Of a stretch of 64,000 nucleotides of DNA, positions 1-11,012 are shown one piece after another. The first letter of the stretch is position 1; every line of letters begins with the position of its first letter. Origin of the DNA: Morinoia aosen (Eukaryota > Arthropoda > Malacostraca > Amphipoda > Talitridae); NCBI GenBank assembly GCA_030386875.1, contig CM059566.1, positions 38,414,068 to 38,478,067 of the forward strand, read 5' to 3'. The notes beneath the pieces were generated by a model that had not been told where the DNA came from, did no database searches, and saw nothing but the letters and a program-made list of their open reading frames with translations. A program made the position numbers and the translations under genes.

Positions 1-3000
1 GTATTACCTTGAGGCATCGGAGTGGGTATTACCTTGAGGCATTGCAGTGGGTATTATCTTGAGGCATCACAGTGGGCATTACCTTGAGGCATCACAGTGG
101 GTATTACCTTGAGGCATCGGAGTGGGTATTACCTTGAGGCATTGCAGTGGGTATTACCTTGAGGCATCGGAGTGGGTATTACCTTGAGGCATTGCAGTGG
201 GTATTACCTTGAGGCATTGCAGTGGGTATTACCTTGAAGCATTGCAGTGGGTATTACCTTGAGGCATTGCAGTGGGTATTACCTTGAGGCATCGGAGTGG
301 GTATTACCTTGAGGCATTGCAGTGGGTATTACCTTGAGGCATTGCAGTGGGTATTACCTTGAGGCATTGCAGTGGGTATTACCTTGAGGCATTGCAGTGG
401 GTATTACCTTGAGGCATTGCAGTGGGTATTACCTTGAGGCATTGCAGTGGGTATTACCTTGAGGCATCGGAGTGGGTATTACCTTGAGGCATTGCAGTGG
501 GTATTACCTTGAGGCATCGGAGTGGGTATTACCTTGAGGCATTGCAGTGGGTATTATCTTGAGGCATTGCAGTGGGTATTACCTTGAGGCATCACAGTGG
601 GTATTACCTTGAGGCATTGCAGTGGGTATTACCTTGAGGCATTGCAGTGGGTATTACCTTGAGGCATTGCAGTGGGTATTACCTTGAGGCATTGCAGTGG
701 GTATTACCTTGAGGCATCACAGTGGGCATTACCTTGAGGCATCGGAGTGGGTATTACCTTGAGGCATCACAGTGGGCATTACCTTGAGGCATCGGAGTGG
801 GTATTACCTTGAGGCATTGCAGTGGGTATTACCTTGAGGCATCGGAGTGGGTATTACCTTGAGGCATTGCAGTGGGTATTATCTTGAGGCATTGCAGTGG
901 GTATTACCTTGAGGCATTGCAGTGGGTATTACCTTGAGGCATTGCAGTGGGTATTACCTTGAGGCATCACAGTGGGCATTACCTTGAGGCATCACAGTGG
1001 GCATTACCTTGAGGCATCACAGTGGGTATTACCTTGAGGCATTGCAGTGGGTATTACCTTGAGGCATCGGAGTGGGTATTACCTTGAGGCATTGCAGTGG
1101 GTATTACCTTGAGGCATCGGAGTGGGTATTACCTTGAGGCATTGCAGTGGGTATTATCTTGAGGCATCACAGTGGGCATTACCTTGAGGCATCACAGTGG
1201 GCATTACCTTGAGGTATCACAGTGGGTATTGCCTTGAGGCATCACAGTGGGCATTACCTTGAGGCATCACAGTGGGCATTACCTTGAGGCATCACAGTGG
1301 GTATTACCTTGAGGCATTGCAGTGGGTATTATCTTGAGGCATCACAGTGGGCATTACCTTGAGGCATCACAGTGGGCATTACCTTGAGGCATCACAGTGG
1401 GTATTACCTTGAGGCATCGGAGTGGGTATTACCTTGAGGCATTGCAGTGGGTATTATCTTGAGGCATCGGAGTGGGTATTACCTTGAGGCATTGCAGTGG
1501 GTATTACCTTGAGGCATCGGAGTGGGTATTACCTTGAGGCATTGCAGTGGGTATTACCTTGAGGCATTGCAGTGGGTATTACCTTGAGGCATCGGAGTGG
1601 GTATTACCTTGAGGCATCGGAGTGGGTATTACCTTGAGGCATTGCAGTGGGTATTATCTTGAGGCATCACAGTGGGCATTACCTTGAGGCATCACAGTGG
1701 GTATTACCTTGAGGCATCGGAGTGGGTATTACCTTGAGGCATTGCAGTGGGTATTACCTTGAGGCATCGGAGTGGGTATTACCTTGAGGCATTGCAGTGG
1801 GTATTACCTTGAGGCATTGCAGTGGGTATTACCTTGAGGCATTGCAGTGGGTATTACCTTGAGGCATCGGAGTGGGTATTACCTTGAGGCATTGCAGTGG
1901 GTATTACCTTGAGGCATTGCAGTGGGTATTACCTTGAGGCATTGCAGTGGGTATTACATTGAGGCATTGCAGTGGGTATTACCTTGAGGCATTGCAGTGG
2001 GTATTACCTTGAGGCATTGCAGTGGGTATTACCTTGAGGCATCGGAGTGGGTATTACCTTGAGGCATTGCAGTGGGTATTACCTTGAGGCATCGGAGTGG
2101 GTATTACCTTGAGGCATTGCAGTGGGTATTATCTTGAGGCATTGCAGTGGGTATTACCTTGAGGCATTGCAGTGGGTATTACCTTGAGGCATTGCAGTGG
2201 GTATTACCTTGAGGCATTGCAGTGGGTATTACCTTGAGGCATTGCAGTGGGTATTACCTTGAGGCATTGCAGTGGGTATTACCTTGAGGCATCGGAGTGG
2301 GTATTACCTTGAGGCATTGCAGTGGGTATTACCTTGATGCATTGCAGTGGGTATTACCTTGAGGCATTGCAGTGGGTATTACCTTGAGGCATCGGAGTGG
2401 GTATTACCTTGAGGCATTGCAGTGGGTATTACCTTGAGGCATCACAGTGGGTATTATCTTGAGGCATCACAGTGGGCATTACCTTGAGGCATCGGAGTGG
2501 GTATTACCTTGAGGCATTGCAGTGGGTATTACCTTGAGGCATCGGAGTGGGTATTACCTTGAGGCATTGCAGTGGGTATTACCTTGAGGCATCGGAGTGG
2601 GTATTACCTTGAGGCATTGCAGTGGGTATTATCTTGAGGCATTGCAGTGGGTATTACCTTGAGGCATTGCAGTGGGTATTACCTTGAGGCATCACAGTGG
2701 GTATTACCTTGAGGCATTGCAGTGGGTATTACCTTGAGGCATCGGAGTGGGTATTACCTTGAGGCATTGCAGTGGGTATTACCTTGAGGCATCACAGTGG
2801 GTATTACCTTGAGGCATTGCAGTGGGTATTACCTTGAGGCATAGCAGTGGGTATTACCTTGAGGCATCACAGTGGGTATTATCTTGAGGCATCACAGTGG
2901 GCATTACCTTGAGGCATCGGAGTGGGTATTACCTTGAGGCATTGCAGTGGGTATTACCTTGAGGCATTGCAGTGGGTATTACCTTGAGGCATCGGAGTGG

Positions 3001-3234
3001 GTATTACCTTGAGGCATTGCAGTGGGTATTATCTTGAGGCATCACAGTGGGCATTACCTTGAGGCATCACAGTGGGTATTACCTTGAGGCATTGCAGTGG
3101 GTATTACCTTGAGGCATCACAGTGGGTATTACCTTGAGGCATTGCAGTGGGTATTATCTTGAGGCATCACAGTGGGCATTACCTTGAGGCATCACAGTGG
3201 GCATTACCTTGAGGCATCACAGTGGGTATTACCT
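1..3234. repeat. 25-bp tandem array, about 129 units, cut by the window edge
   Basis: Head-to-tail 25-bp units begin GTATTACCTTGAGGCAT and end in one of three variants, TGCAGTGG (commonest), CGGAGTGG or CACAGTGG. A second variable site, GTATT or GCATT, follows mainly CAC-type units, and GTATTATCTT follows mainly TGC-type units. Short strings of unit types recur, which suggests higher-order duplication. On the minus strand each unit contains CTCAAG followed by GTAATA, which resembles a splice donor. The array runs off the left edge, so its full length is unknown. The right end decays at ACCTTCAAGCACTC. It is probably intronic to the channel gene or just past the exons seen. Confidence 0.97.
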
Positions 3235-4420
3235 TCAAGCACTCTACCGTATGTTCCCTACGCACAAATAACTCATACTACAGGTCATACGAAAACACTT
3301 CTTTAAACTTCATAGAACCCTCACGAGTTAAATAAAAAACCGTCGTCAACGCATACAGTTCCGCCATAACTCGACTGCAAGACGTGGATTTTAACAGTAG
3401 AAAAACAAAGACAAATTAACGAGAACTGTGGGGAGTTGTCAGGCCGTTTGTTATTCTAGGAGACTTGTAAACCTTGCAGCGCTCTATGACCAATAAAGAT
3501 CACCTCCCACCGGGCCGAGCTGAGAACAAACAGCAATTAAGGCACCACGAAAACGAAGTGCTAGATAATGGCTGTTGTGTTTGCCAATGCTGTTGCTCAC
3601 AAGCACTGTTCGATGAAGGTGACACTGCATGATCATGCGTCCACACTGACGCCATTTAAGACCTTAATCAATGGATTTAATTGTCATCCGTGTTGCGTAA
3701 TGGGGAGAGGTTAGTACAGGAGAGACTTTCACGTTAGAGTTTGTCGCGATTCTTCCTAGGGGGTGTGTAGAAAATAACTTTTCTGCCCGTGACTAATGCT
3801 TTTATTTAGTATTCATGCGCGTACGAGTGCTATTATTGCTGCCATTATTTGACATCGTGTTGTTATTTTGGGTGGTGCATGAAGTGCTATTATTTCAGGT
3901 AAAGTGCCACTAATACTCTTAGAGTGTTGTTATTGCTCTGCTTTTTATTATGACAAGTTTAACTCAACGACAGTCTTAACTCAAGAATAGAGCTTAATAA
4001 CATAATAATCTATAAACAAAGAACTATGAAAGAACCTTTTAAAATTCACTCGTACCCTTGCCATGATGAAAAAAAATTAAAGCAAGAACATTCAGTGTTT
4101 TCTGAACTCCTTCTTACAAGCTCAATGCGCCTCTGAATGCGTGGCCACGAGTGAGCCGATATTCACATGAAGGAAAAAATACTTCAACTCTTTCGTACGT
4201 ATGAGAACATACCTGTACCACTTGGTAAATTGCTCGTTTACGTACCAGTAAAAATGGCTACCATTTCACTAATTTCACTATCGTTATTTGAATTAGACAA
4301 TGGCGTATAAGTAAATATGTCATCGTGCAATTATATTTTCAAAACTCCTCAGATAGAATAAGAATGCAATCAAACAGGAAAGATTGCTTTTCAATTCTGC
4401 TTCGCCCAACCTAACCAAAC
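3235..4420. other. Unassigned AT-rich sequence
   Basis: No exon, RNA gene or array recognised. Around 4225-4265 a stretch (GTACCACTTGGTAAATT, ACGTACCAGTA) resembles sequence at 36720-36765 and is listed separately as a dispersed repeat. No exon for the expected GILGSGFALKV part of the channel was found here on the minus strand. Confidence 0.5.
4205..4290 (+). repeat. Fragment of a dispersed repeat shared with 36.7 kb
   Basis: The motif GTACCACTTGGTAAATT followed by ACGTACCAGTAAAAATG recurs, with changes, near 36725-36770 (GTACCACTAGATAAATT, GCGTACCAGTATAAATG). The 36.7-kb copy starts next to a TTAA, so this may be the inner part of a decayed piggyBac-type MITE. Only two partial copies are visible, so the assignment is tentative. 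Confidence 0.35.
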
Positions 4421-4813
4421 CGACTGTAGCATTATTATTATTATTATTATTATTATATGAGAAAGTTTTAGCCTCCCTTAGCCACGAAAAGATGTTCCAA
4501 GAGAGGAAGGAGTCTGGCACCATTTAGTATGGAGTTGAGGGAACGTGGAATCTATGCACTAGGTGCACAGAAATATTAAGCAAAGAAAGAAGTTCATGAA
4601 ACAAGAAAAAGTTGAAGAAGAAAGTAGTAGGAGCTGAAAAACAGGACAGCAGTGAACCGAAAAAAGATGTTCCGTAACAGAACAAAAACCTTTTCTATAT
4701 TAACAAAAGGAAGCCTACCTAACCTTTAGCTCGGGCCCTCACACAGTCCCCCTGGAAGCGCTAATTCCCATAGATACAACAGTTGTATCCCCTGAGGGGA
4801 ATCGACCGTAGCA
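4421..4813 (-). mobile_element. SINE-like element, full-length copy with (ATT)n tail and TSD
   Basis: This is a member of the family of about 350 bp found about a dozen times in the window (landmarks ACCATTTAGTATGGAG, GGTGCTGAAAAACAGGAC, CTACCTAACCTTTAGCTC). The ATT microsatellite at 4432-4456 sits at one end and reads as an (AAT)n tail on the minus strand, which sets the orientation. Target-site duplications are CGACTGTAGCA at 4421-4431 and CGACCGTAGCA at 4803-4813 (10 of 11 match). The head end holds the near-palindromes GATACAACAGTTGTATC and CCCCTGAGGGG. No pol III box was recognised with confidence, so calling it a SINE rather than another short non-autonomous retroelement is an inference. 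Confidence 0.85.
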
Positions 4814-6585
4814 ACCACGGAAGGGTAGTGAACGTGTTAAATTCCTTTGCACGCATGCACTAAATCTGAGCTTCACTCACAGAAGTATTTCAAAAACAGG
4901 GTAGACCAACGACATCATGTCACTGACAGCAGCATTCAGATATAAGGAGTTTCTCGGTATAAATTAACGCATATTCAATATTCGAAGGAAAACGCTACTC
5001 TCTAATTAATTTCTGACGAGCGACATCTGCCTCAGCTCCGACATCAGAATATGAGGTTACCGTCACATATTTCTCCGCAAAAAAGATCTCAGCAATTAAG
5101 GACGTGATCAAAGACGAGCAAATGTTATGAGTGTGAATCAAATCCCAAAGGAATATTCTGTAACAATTAAATTGACATGGTTTAGCTGAACACATGGAAA
5201 ATTAGATCCGTCTTCGTTCACTGAAGTCACAAACATGTTAAAGAAATTTTCGATCTAGGGATTGTCTGATACAGTATACATGTGTACTTCATACAAGTGT
5301 GAATTACAGTATACATGTGCTTAATTTAATTATAGGCTAATCATTTTTTGCTCATCAAATTGGATGGATGTTGAGTAAGAGACAATATAAAACCAAACGC
5401 ATTCCTAAATTTACACGAACCTCAGAAATTATTTTTCTTTGTAACCTAACGTCATTGCCTTAAGCACTTTCTTTGGGTTCCCATTAATTTTTTTACCTCA
5501 TTCACCTACAAATTCTGCATGCTGCAGTGGGTTAATTTGAGCTAAAGCTTCACTACAAGTCAGCTGCTCGCTCTTTTCCAATTCACCTGAAGCCATCAGT
5601 ACAATCATTAATTAAGGGTAGAGGCAAGTACGTAACTTCCACAGATATTACTTCACTACATCGATGTGTTGATTTCACTGCAGGGACAACGGCGTTCAGG
5701 AAAGAAGCATACAACTCGATGTAGGATGCGCTGAATAATGACATAAAGCGATTTAGCTCTCCGTCAGAATCTATCTTTTTTTAGCATTAACTTTGAGCAT
5801 TGATTTCAATTGCTCATTCCATCGTCTTGCACTGGCCATCCTCTCTCGCCAGTCCCATCGATCAGTTGTTTTACACAGGATGATTTTTGAATATGGGTTC
5901 CTAAAAGAATATTTGGTAACCCCTACAAAATCGGACGGAATTTAAATAAATGAAGCATATGCAAAACCCTGAGAAATTCTAATTTATTTTGATTACTTTA
6001 AGAACATAAGACTCAAAGAATTCTGAATATTGTGGGTACTGCGGGTGAGAATTGTCTGGGAAAATCGATTTCAAGATTTGGTAACGTTGAATGATCAGCT
6101 CGGTCCTCTGGACAATCGTCCTTGTTTTTTTTTCTTTTGACGATACTTTACAGGGAGAGTTTATCGTAAAAAGCTTACAAGTCTTCACTAATTAAAGACA
6201 TCCATCGAGGTGTAAACCCATCGAATTGAGCCAAATCTCACCAGCACCGTAATGAACAGCCAGAGTAACCGCGCCGATTCCTCTCTGCGCCCAAGGAGGC
6301 ACCACATGAAGAATATTTCTAATGAAGCAGCACATTTTGTATTCAAAAGTTAATCAAAATGAAACTTACACTCCTGACGACTGCATTCATGCTTTTATTT
6401 TGGGAGTCCATCCATCGGATATTGTGGAAATTGCAAATTGGAAATTCGACCCATTCTTAAAAATCAAAGTGTGCATTCTCACATCACCTGGCAGATCGAG
6501 GTACAAAAATGTTTTAAACGAGATCCGTGTTAACTAAACAAATATTAGATCAAATAAGTTAGTTCGCGCTTCTAAAACTATAACA
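4814..6585. other. Unassigned sequence, probably intronic
   Basis: Only short open frames are present (up to about 70 codons), with no recognisable domain. Nothing resembling a channel exon with splice sites was found. No tandem array or recognised transposon end. Confidence 0.5.
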
Positions 6586-7165
6586 ATATTCCCAAGAGAG
6601 GAAGGAGTGACGAACCATTTAGTGTGGAATTAATTAGAGGAAGGGGGATTCAATGGAGAATGTGTGGGCCCGTACAAGATCCCCTGCGCATAGAAAAAGA
6701 AAGCTAAGAAAACGTTTATGAAACATGGCGTAAGTTGAAGAAGAAAGTAACAGGTGCTGAAAAAACAAAGCAGTGAACCAAAAAATGATGGGCCGTAATA
6801 AAATGAAAAATTATTCTTTTTCAACAAAAGAAAATTCTATTTACCTCCAGCTCGGGATAACACAATTTCTGGGAGCACTAACTGCTGGAGATAAAATAGC
6901 TGTAATAGCTAATTGCTGTTGATACAAAAGCTGTAATAGCTAATTGCTGTTCATACAATAGCTGTAATAGCTAATTGCTGTTGATACAATAGCTGTAATA
7001 GCTAATTGCTGTTGATACAATAGCTGTAATAGCTAATTTCTGTTGATACAATAGCTGCAATAGCTTACTGCTGTACATACAATAGCTGTAATTGCTTATT
7101 GCTGAAGATACAAAAGCTGTAATAGCTAATTATTGTTGATACAAAAGCTGTATTCCTCCAAGGGG
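6586..7165 (-). mobile_element. SINE-like element copy whose head end is expanded
   Basis: Diverged family member: CCAAGAGAGGAAGGAGT, ACCATTTAGTGTGGAAT, GGTGCTGAAAAAACAAAG and AGTGAACCAAAAAATGATGG are all recognisable. Instead of ending once at the usual GCTAATTCCCATAGATACAA block, it runs into about nine tandem copies of that block (6880-7160) and finishes with the family's terminal bases CTGTATTCCTCCAAGGGG. The insertion and the array are therefore one structure. Confidence 0.8.
6880..7160. repeat. 30-bp tandem array made from the SINE head end
   Basis: About nine units contain GCTAATTGCTGTTGATACAA followed by TAGCTGTAATA. Compared with the normal head of the SINE family (GCTAATTCCCATAGATACAA then TAGTTGTAT), each unit is one amplified copy of that end. 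The array stays inside the element and ends with its terminal bases. Confidence 0.85.
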
Positions 7166-7970
7166 AACAAAACAAAGAACTAAAGAAGAAACAAAGGATG
7201 AAATAAAAAAAATTGATACATGTTGAGATCTAACGTGATGTATACTTACAGTGCATAAATATAATCATGCATTGCAATATTTTCCACGCTTGAATCATAG
7301 TTTAGACTGTAAAATCTTGCGCCGTGAAAACTTTTAAAAGAATGTAGATACGATCCAGCAACTGTGCATTATGATCATTCCGTCCCCTGACCTCTTCATC
7401 ATTTACTCTTCAAATGCGCGTTCAAATACAAATTTTCAACCACTTTGGTGCGCTCGAGTTTCAGAACAACGTTCTCTTCGCCCATTTACTCCTAGCCCTT
7501 CATTGGCCAGGGAGATTTCAAGACCCTCTCCTATGAACTATATAACGTAATCATCTGATCTAATTTGCACCCTTGTGCGTCCTTTGAAGTTCACTGACGA
7601 GTGGCAGTTCCTCCCTTGTTCTAGAGCCAGTGACAACCTGTCAGTGCCAGTCTGATAACGGTGTTGTCTTAACGGTAGGCTGAGCAAAAAAATTATGCAA
7701 CACAAGGTCAATGATGGCTGTAGACATACCTGTAATAGCTCTGGTGGCGCTCTTTTAGTTAAAATAATCTATCACATGCAGCGAAGGAAAAGTTTAATCC
7801 TCATTTTACGACACAGAACTTGGGGAGTACCTCATGAATGAGCCACTTCACATGTTTAAATGCCGTATACATTTATAAGTCAATGGATATTCCATCCTCG
7901 AACTGGACTCAAAATAAATTCAAGAGACACGTTTTCAATCGCAACAATTTGCTCTTTAGAAACTTTCAGC
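7166..7970. other. Unassigned sequence downstream of the S6 exon
   Basis: On the channel gene strand this is the intron after the filter/S6 exon. The next coding block, expected to begin GILGSGF, was not seen here on the minus strand. No array or transposon end recognised. Confidence 0.5.
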
Positions 7971-8085
7971 TTTAAATTTACAGCAGGGAGAGCGAAGAAG
8001 TTATTTAATGCTGGAAGAACAAGAATTGTGATTGGAATTTAATTGGAATTTAATTCAATGCTGGAAGAACAAGAATTGTGAGAAA
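7971..8085 (-). repeat. Decayed duplicate of the S6 exon-donor junction plus a short doublet
   Basis: Plus-strand TTTACAGCAGGGAGAGCGA at 7977-7995 closely matches the real junction CTTACGGCAGGGAGAGCAA at 8207-8225. It is a copy of about the last 25 exon bases with the neighbouring donor bases, about 230 bp downstream in the gene. The donor GTAAGT became GTAAAT with a changed junction base. Next to it, TGCTGGAAGAACAAGAATTG occurs twice (about 8009 and 8059). Confidence 0.75.
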
Positions 8086-8211
8086 TATCAAATCATCGCA
8101 TGAGAAGTAAAAAAAAAGGATAGATTAAACTCAGAGCAAGGAAAGCCTAGAAAAGGAAAAATTTCAATTCACAATAATAAAAAACTAACATTGTGATCAA
8201 TTTTCACTTAC

Positions 8212-8322
8212 GGCAGGGAGAGCAAAGAAAGTGATGCCGAGTACAGCACATCCTGATGCGATGATCTTCCCTTCCCACGACTTGGGCACCGCGTCTCCGT
8301 AGCCGACCGTGCAGAGCGTGAT
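8212..8322 (-). CDS. KCNQ: KCNQ channel exon: selectivity filter and S6 (37 codons)
   Basis: This 111-bp phase-0 exon encodes, in order, [10 protein letters not shown] (end of pore helix and K+ selectivity filter TxGYGD), the turret-to-S6 stretch AVPKSWEGK, and S6 ([18 protein letters not shown]). It ends after ALPA, so the family's PAG hinge is split across the next intron, as in vertebrate KCNQ1. The acceptor is GTCCGCAG before ATC, with a poor pyrimidine tract. The donor is GCC followed by GTAAGT. The filter has Val where vertebrate KCNQ has Ile, a conservative change. The upstream intron side is filled with a 54-bp array carrying acceptor-like copies, and a decayed copy of the donor lies downstream. 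Confidence 0.96.
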
Positions 8323-8905
8323 CTGCGGACATGGACATGGATTATGTCGACTGGTGATGCATGGCATCGTAGAGCAGTAGATGATAAAATATATGGTAGA
8401 TTCTGCCGGATATGGCACCATAGACAGTAGATGGTAAAATACATGTTGGTAGATTCTTCTAGACAGCCCCATAGTGCAGTAGATGATAAAATAAGGTAGA
8501 TTCTGCAGAACACAGCACCATAGAACATTAGATGTTAAAATACATGTTGGTAGATTCTGCAGAACGTAGCACCATAGAACATTAGATGTTAAAATACATG
8601 TTGGTAGATTCTGCAGAACATAGCACCATAGAACATTAGATGTTAAAATACATGTTGGTAGATTCTGCCGTACATAGCACCATAGAACATTAGATGTTAA
8701 AATACATGTTGGTAGATTCTGCAGAACATAGCACCATAGAACATTAGATGTTAAAATACATGTTGGTAGATTCTGCTTTCATAGCACCATAGAACGATAG
8801 ATGATAAAGTAAATGGTGGTAGATTCTGTCGGACTTAGCATCAAAGAGCAGTATATGATAAAGTACATGTTGGTAGATTCTACCGGACGTAGCACCACAG
8901 AGAAT
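8323..8905 (-). repeat. 54-bp array derived from the filter/S6 exon acceptor
   Basis: About ten units, typically starting ACATGTTGGTAGATTCTGCA with GCACCATAGAACATTAG inside; the spacing between units is 54 bp. On the minus strand each unit reads ...TATGTTCTGCAG then AATC, which parallels the real acceptor ...CCATGTCCGCAG then ATCA. The oldest-looking unit, nearest the exon (CCATATCCGGCAG then AATC), is intermediate. The array therefore seems to have grown from the intron-exon boundary and now supplies several AG acceptors with adequate pyrimidine runs just upstream of the true one. Confidence 0.85.
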
Positions 8906-10499
8906 AAGTTGGTAGATCATGACGCAACATTATCGATGAAAAACCATTTATATTTACCAATATTCACTTGTTATTCCAGACAAATCATAATTATTCATGA
9001 TACATCTATAACTATAACGACTGAAACAAAATGGTCGTAAAGAATTAAAAGAAAATAAAAAACATAAATGGAAAAAAAATAGAATAAAATCAGCTATGAA
9101 TGGAGGAATTCCACATGATGAGCAAAATCAGAAGTTAGCTGAATGAGCGACGTGCCGCTGTAAAAGCTAATGAGAAATTGGATAAAGTTGGTGCAGACGC
9201 GATGTATGCGCTAACGATACATTGGTAGAATCTGACTTTGTCCAAAGTGAAGTTGATAGTCAACAAAAATGTCGTAATAGAGCAAGCATCCAAAAAAAAC
9301 AGAGGACGAACGTAGAATTGGACGTTAGTGAACATAACCCTTTCTGTTCGTCAGCCTTTCGTTCTGTTAAGGATTTGTGTTGTTCGAGAACCGCTGGCTG
9401 CCAAACCGGTATGAAAATAGCTAAATTTAATTATTGACTTGCTTAGCAAAAACAAACATAAACGACGGCATCTACGGATGCTTTATTTCCAATTTCAAGC
9501 TTGATACATATCACCTTGTACATTGGATTTTCAAATGCCTTATAACTGAGTAGTACTGATTGTTCAGAGAGCCTGCAAATCTGGCGGGAAATAATGCCCT
9601 TAAATATCTTGATAATGTACGCTTTATTGTAAATGAATAATGAATATCAAACAGCCGTCGAAAATAAAGTAAATAAATAATGAATATCAAACAGTCGTCG
9701 AAAACTCCTGAGCACGAATATGGTTCCAAATGTATTCTAGACTTTCAATCGTAACCCCAGAAAATCGTCTCGCGTAATGTACTGAAACTCGATTTCGACG
9801 ACTGCGATGATTTTCAGCTTCGCTTTAAATTTTCTTGTCGAGGACATTCAAAGACCAGTCTAGCGAATAATTCTTGCTCCTACTTCATGCTGTTCAAACA
9901 ACGCAGGTCCAACAAAGAAAAAGTTATACCGCATAAAACAAGGGAGGTTAAGGAGAGCCACTTATGAAAATTTCATCGGAAAACACAGATCGTAAATCAG
10001 AGAGAATGATAAACAGCAAACGAGACGCTGGTCTTTATTTACAGACAAGATTTTGATGTGAATAGAGGAGGCTGTAAATCGTGAAGGCCGAGTTAATTCA
10101 TCGTGATCTAAAGGGAAAGAACTGTGGAAAGATTGGATGGAGAGTGACGACGGACTTCTGGACTAGAGGAGTATGAAGATCTTCTGTGCGAGTAAGGGGC
10201 AGCGAATGGAAGCACAATTCAATTGAGAACAGGTTAAGAATGGGGGAAAAATATCGAGAGCACGTCAACTTGGAAAACTCATTTTAGTTTTAGAAAAAAT
10301 GAATGAACAAAAATGTGAAATTTGAATTGTTCGTGCAGAAATCATAAAAAATGTTCCTCTCGGAATATAACGAGAAACATTTAAAAAAAGTGATGATAAA
10401 TATCATAGTACAAATACATGAACTCGACAAAAAACGAAATAGGCCAATAAAAATTGCATCGTCAGTGAATAAAATGTTGTTCAAGTTCAATGCAGACAA

Positions 10500-10500
<1 letters not shown>
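8906..10500. other. Unassigned intronic sequence
   Basis: Lies inside the 16.2-kb intron between the S5 and filter/S6 exons. There are two imperfect copies of AATAATGAATATCAAACAG (about 9635 and 9676). No exon, no transposon end and no larger array recognised. Confidence 0.5.

Positions 10501-10501
<1 letters not shown>

Positions 10502-10555
<54 letters not shown>
10502..10555. repeat. (AT)n microsatellite
   Basis: Uninterrupted TA/AT dinucleotide run of about 54 bases. It is self-complementary and a likely length-polymorphic marker. Confidence 0.98.
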
Positions 10556-10557
<2 letters not shown>

Positions 10558-10675
10558 CGAAGATAATGGTAATTGGGAGAAAAGATTGAGTCAGGTATAG
10601 ATATGAAGTCAGAGAGTCACGAGTAATCTTATGTAGAAATTGTTGCCAAATTTTTTATTTAATAACGTAAGTTTG

Positions 10676-11012
10676 TTTCAGTCTCCGTTACCACAAAAAC
10701 AAGATGTTCAGAGAGAGGTAGGATTTAGGTACCATTTAGTGTGGAGTTAAGGGAACGCGGAATCTACGCCCTTGGTACATAAAAACAGTAAGCTAAGAAA
10801 GAAATACATGAAAAAAGATCAAAGTTAAAGAAGAAAGTAGTAGGTGCTGAAAAACAGGACAGCAGTGAACCGAAAAAAGATGGTCCATAACAAAACAAAA
10901 AACCTATTTTATTTCAACTAAAAGAAAAGCTACCTAACTTTTAGCTCAGGACCTAACATTATCCCTCTGGGAGCATCAATCCCCACAAATACAATAGTTG
11001 CTTGCCCCTGAG
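10676..11012 (-). mobile_element. SINE-like element copy
   Basis: Family landmarks in order: TACCATTTAGTGTGGAGTTA, GGTGCTGAAAAACAGGAC, AGCAGTGAACCGAAAAAAGA, CTACCTAACTTTTAGCTC, and the head end CCCCACAAATACAATAGTTG then CCCCTGAGA. I could not define a clean target-site duplication. Its divergence suggests an older insertion. Confidence 0.85.

Noticed and set aside
1..3234. CRISPR-like appearance of a long regular array
   Set aside because: Units are contiguous with no unique spacers, and the context is eukaryotic.
6630..6827. Hydrophobic minus frames inside SINE copies (also 54.9, 57.2 and 38.6 kb)
   Set aside because: The same F/L-rich frame recurs because the element recurs; it is interrupted differently in each copy and matches no known protein.
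8197..8472. 91-codon minus frame read as a channel protein start
   Set aside because: Only the 37 codons at 8212-8322 are channel sequence; the part before is intron and array read-through and the methionine is incidental.
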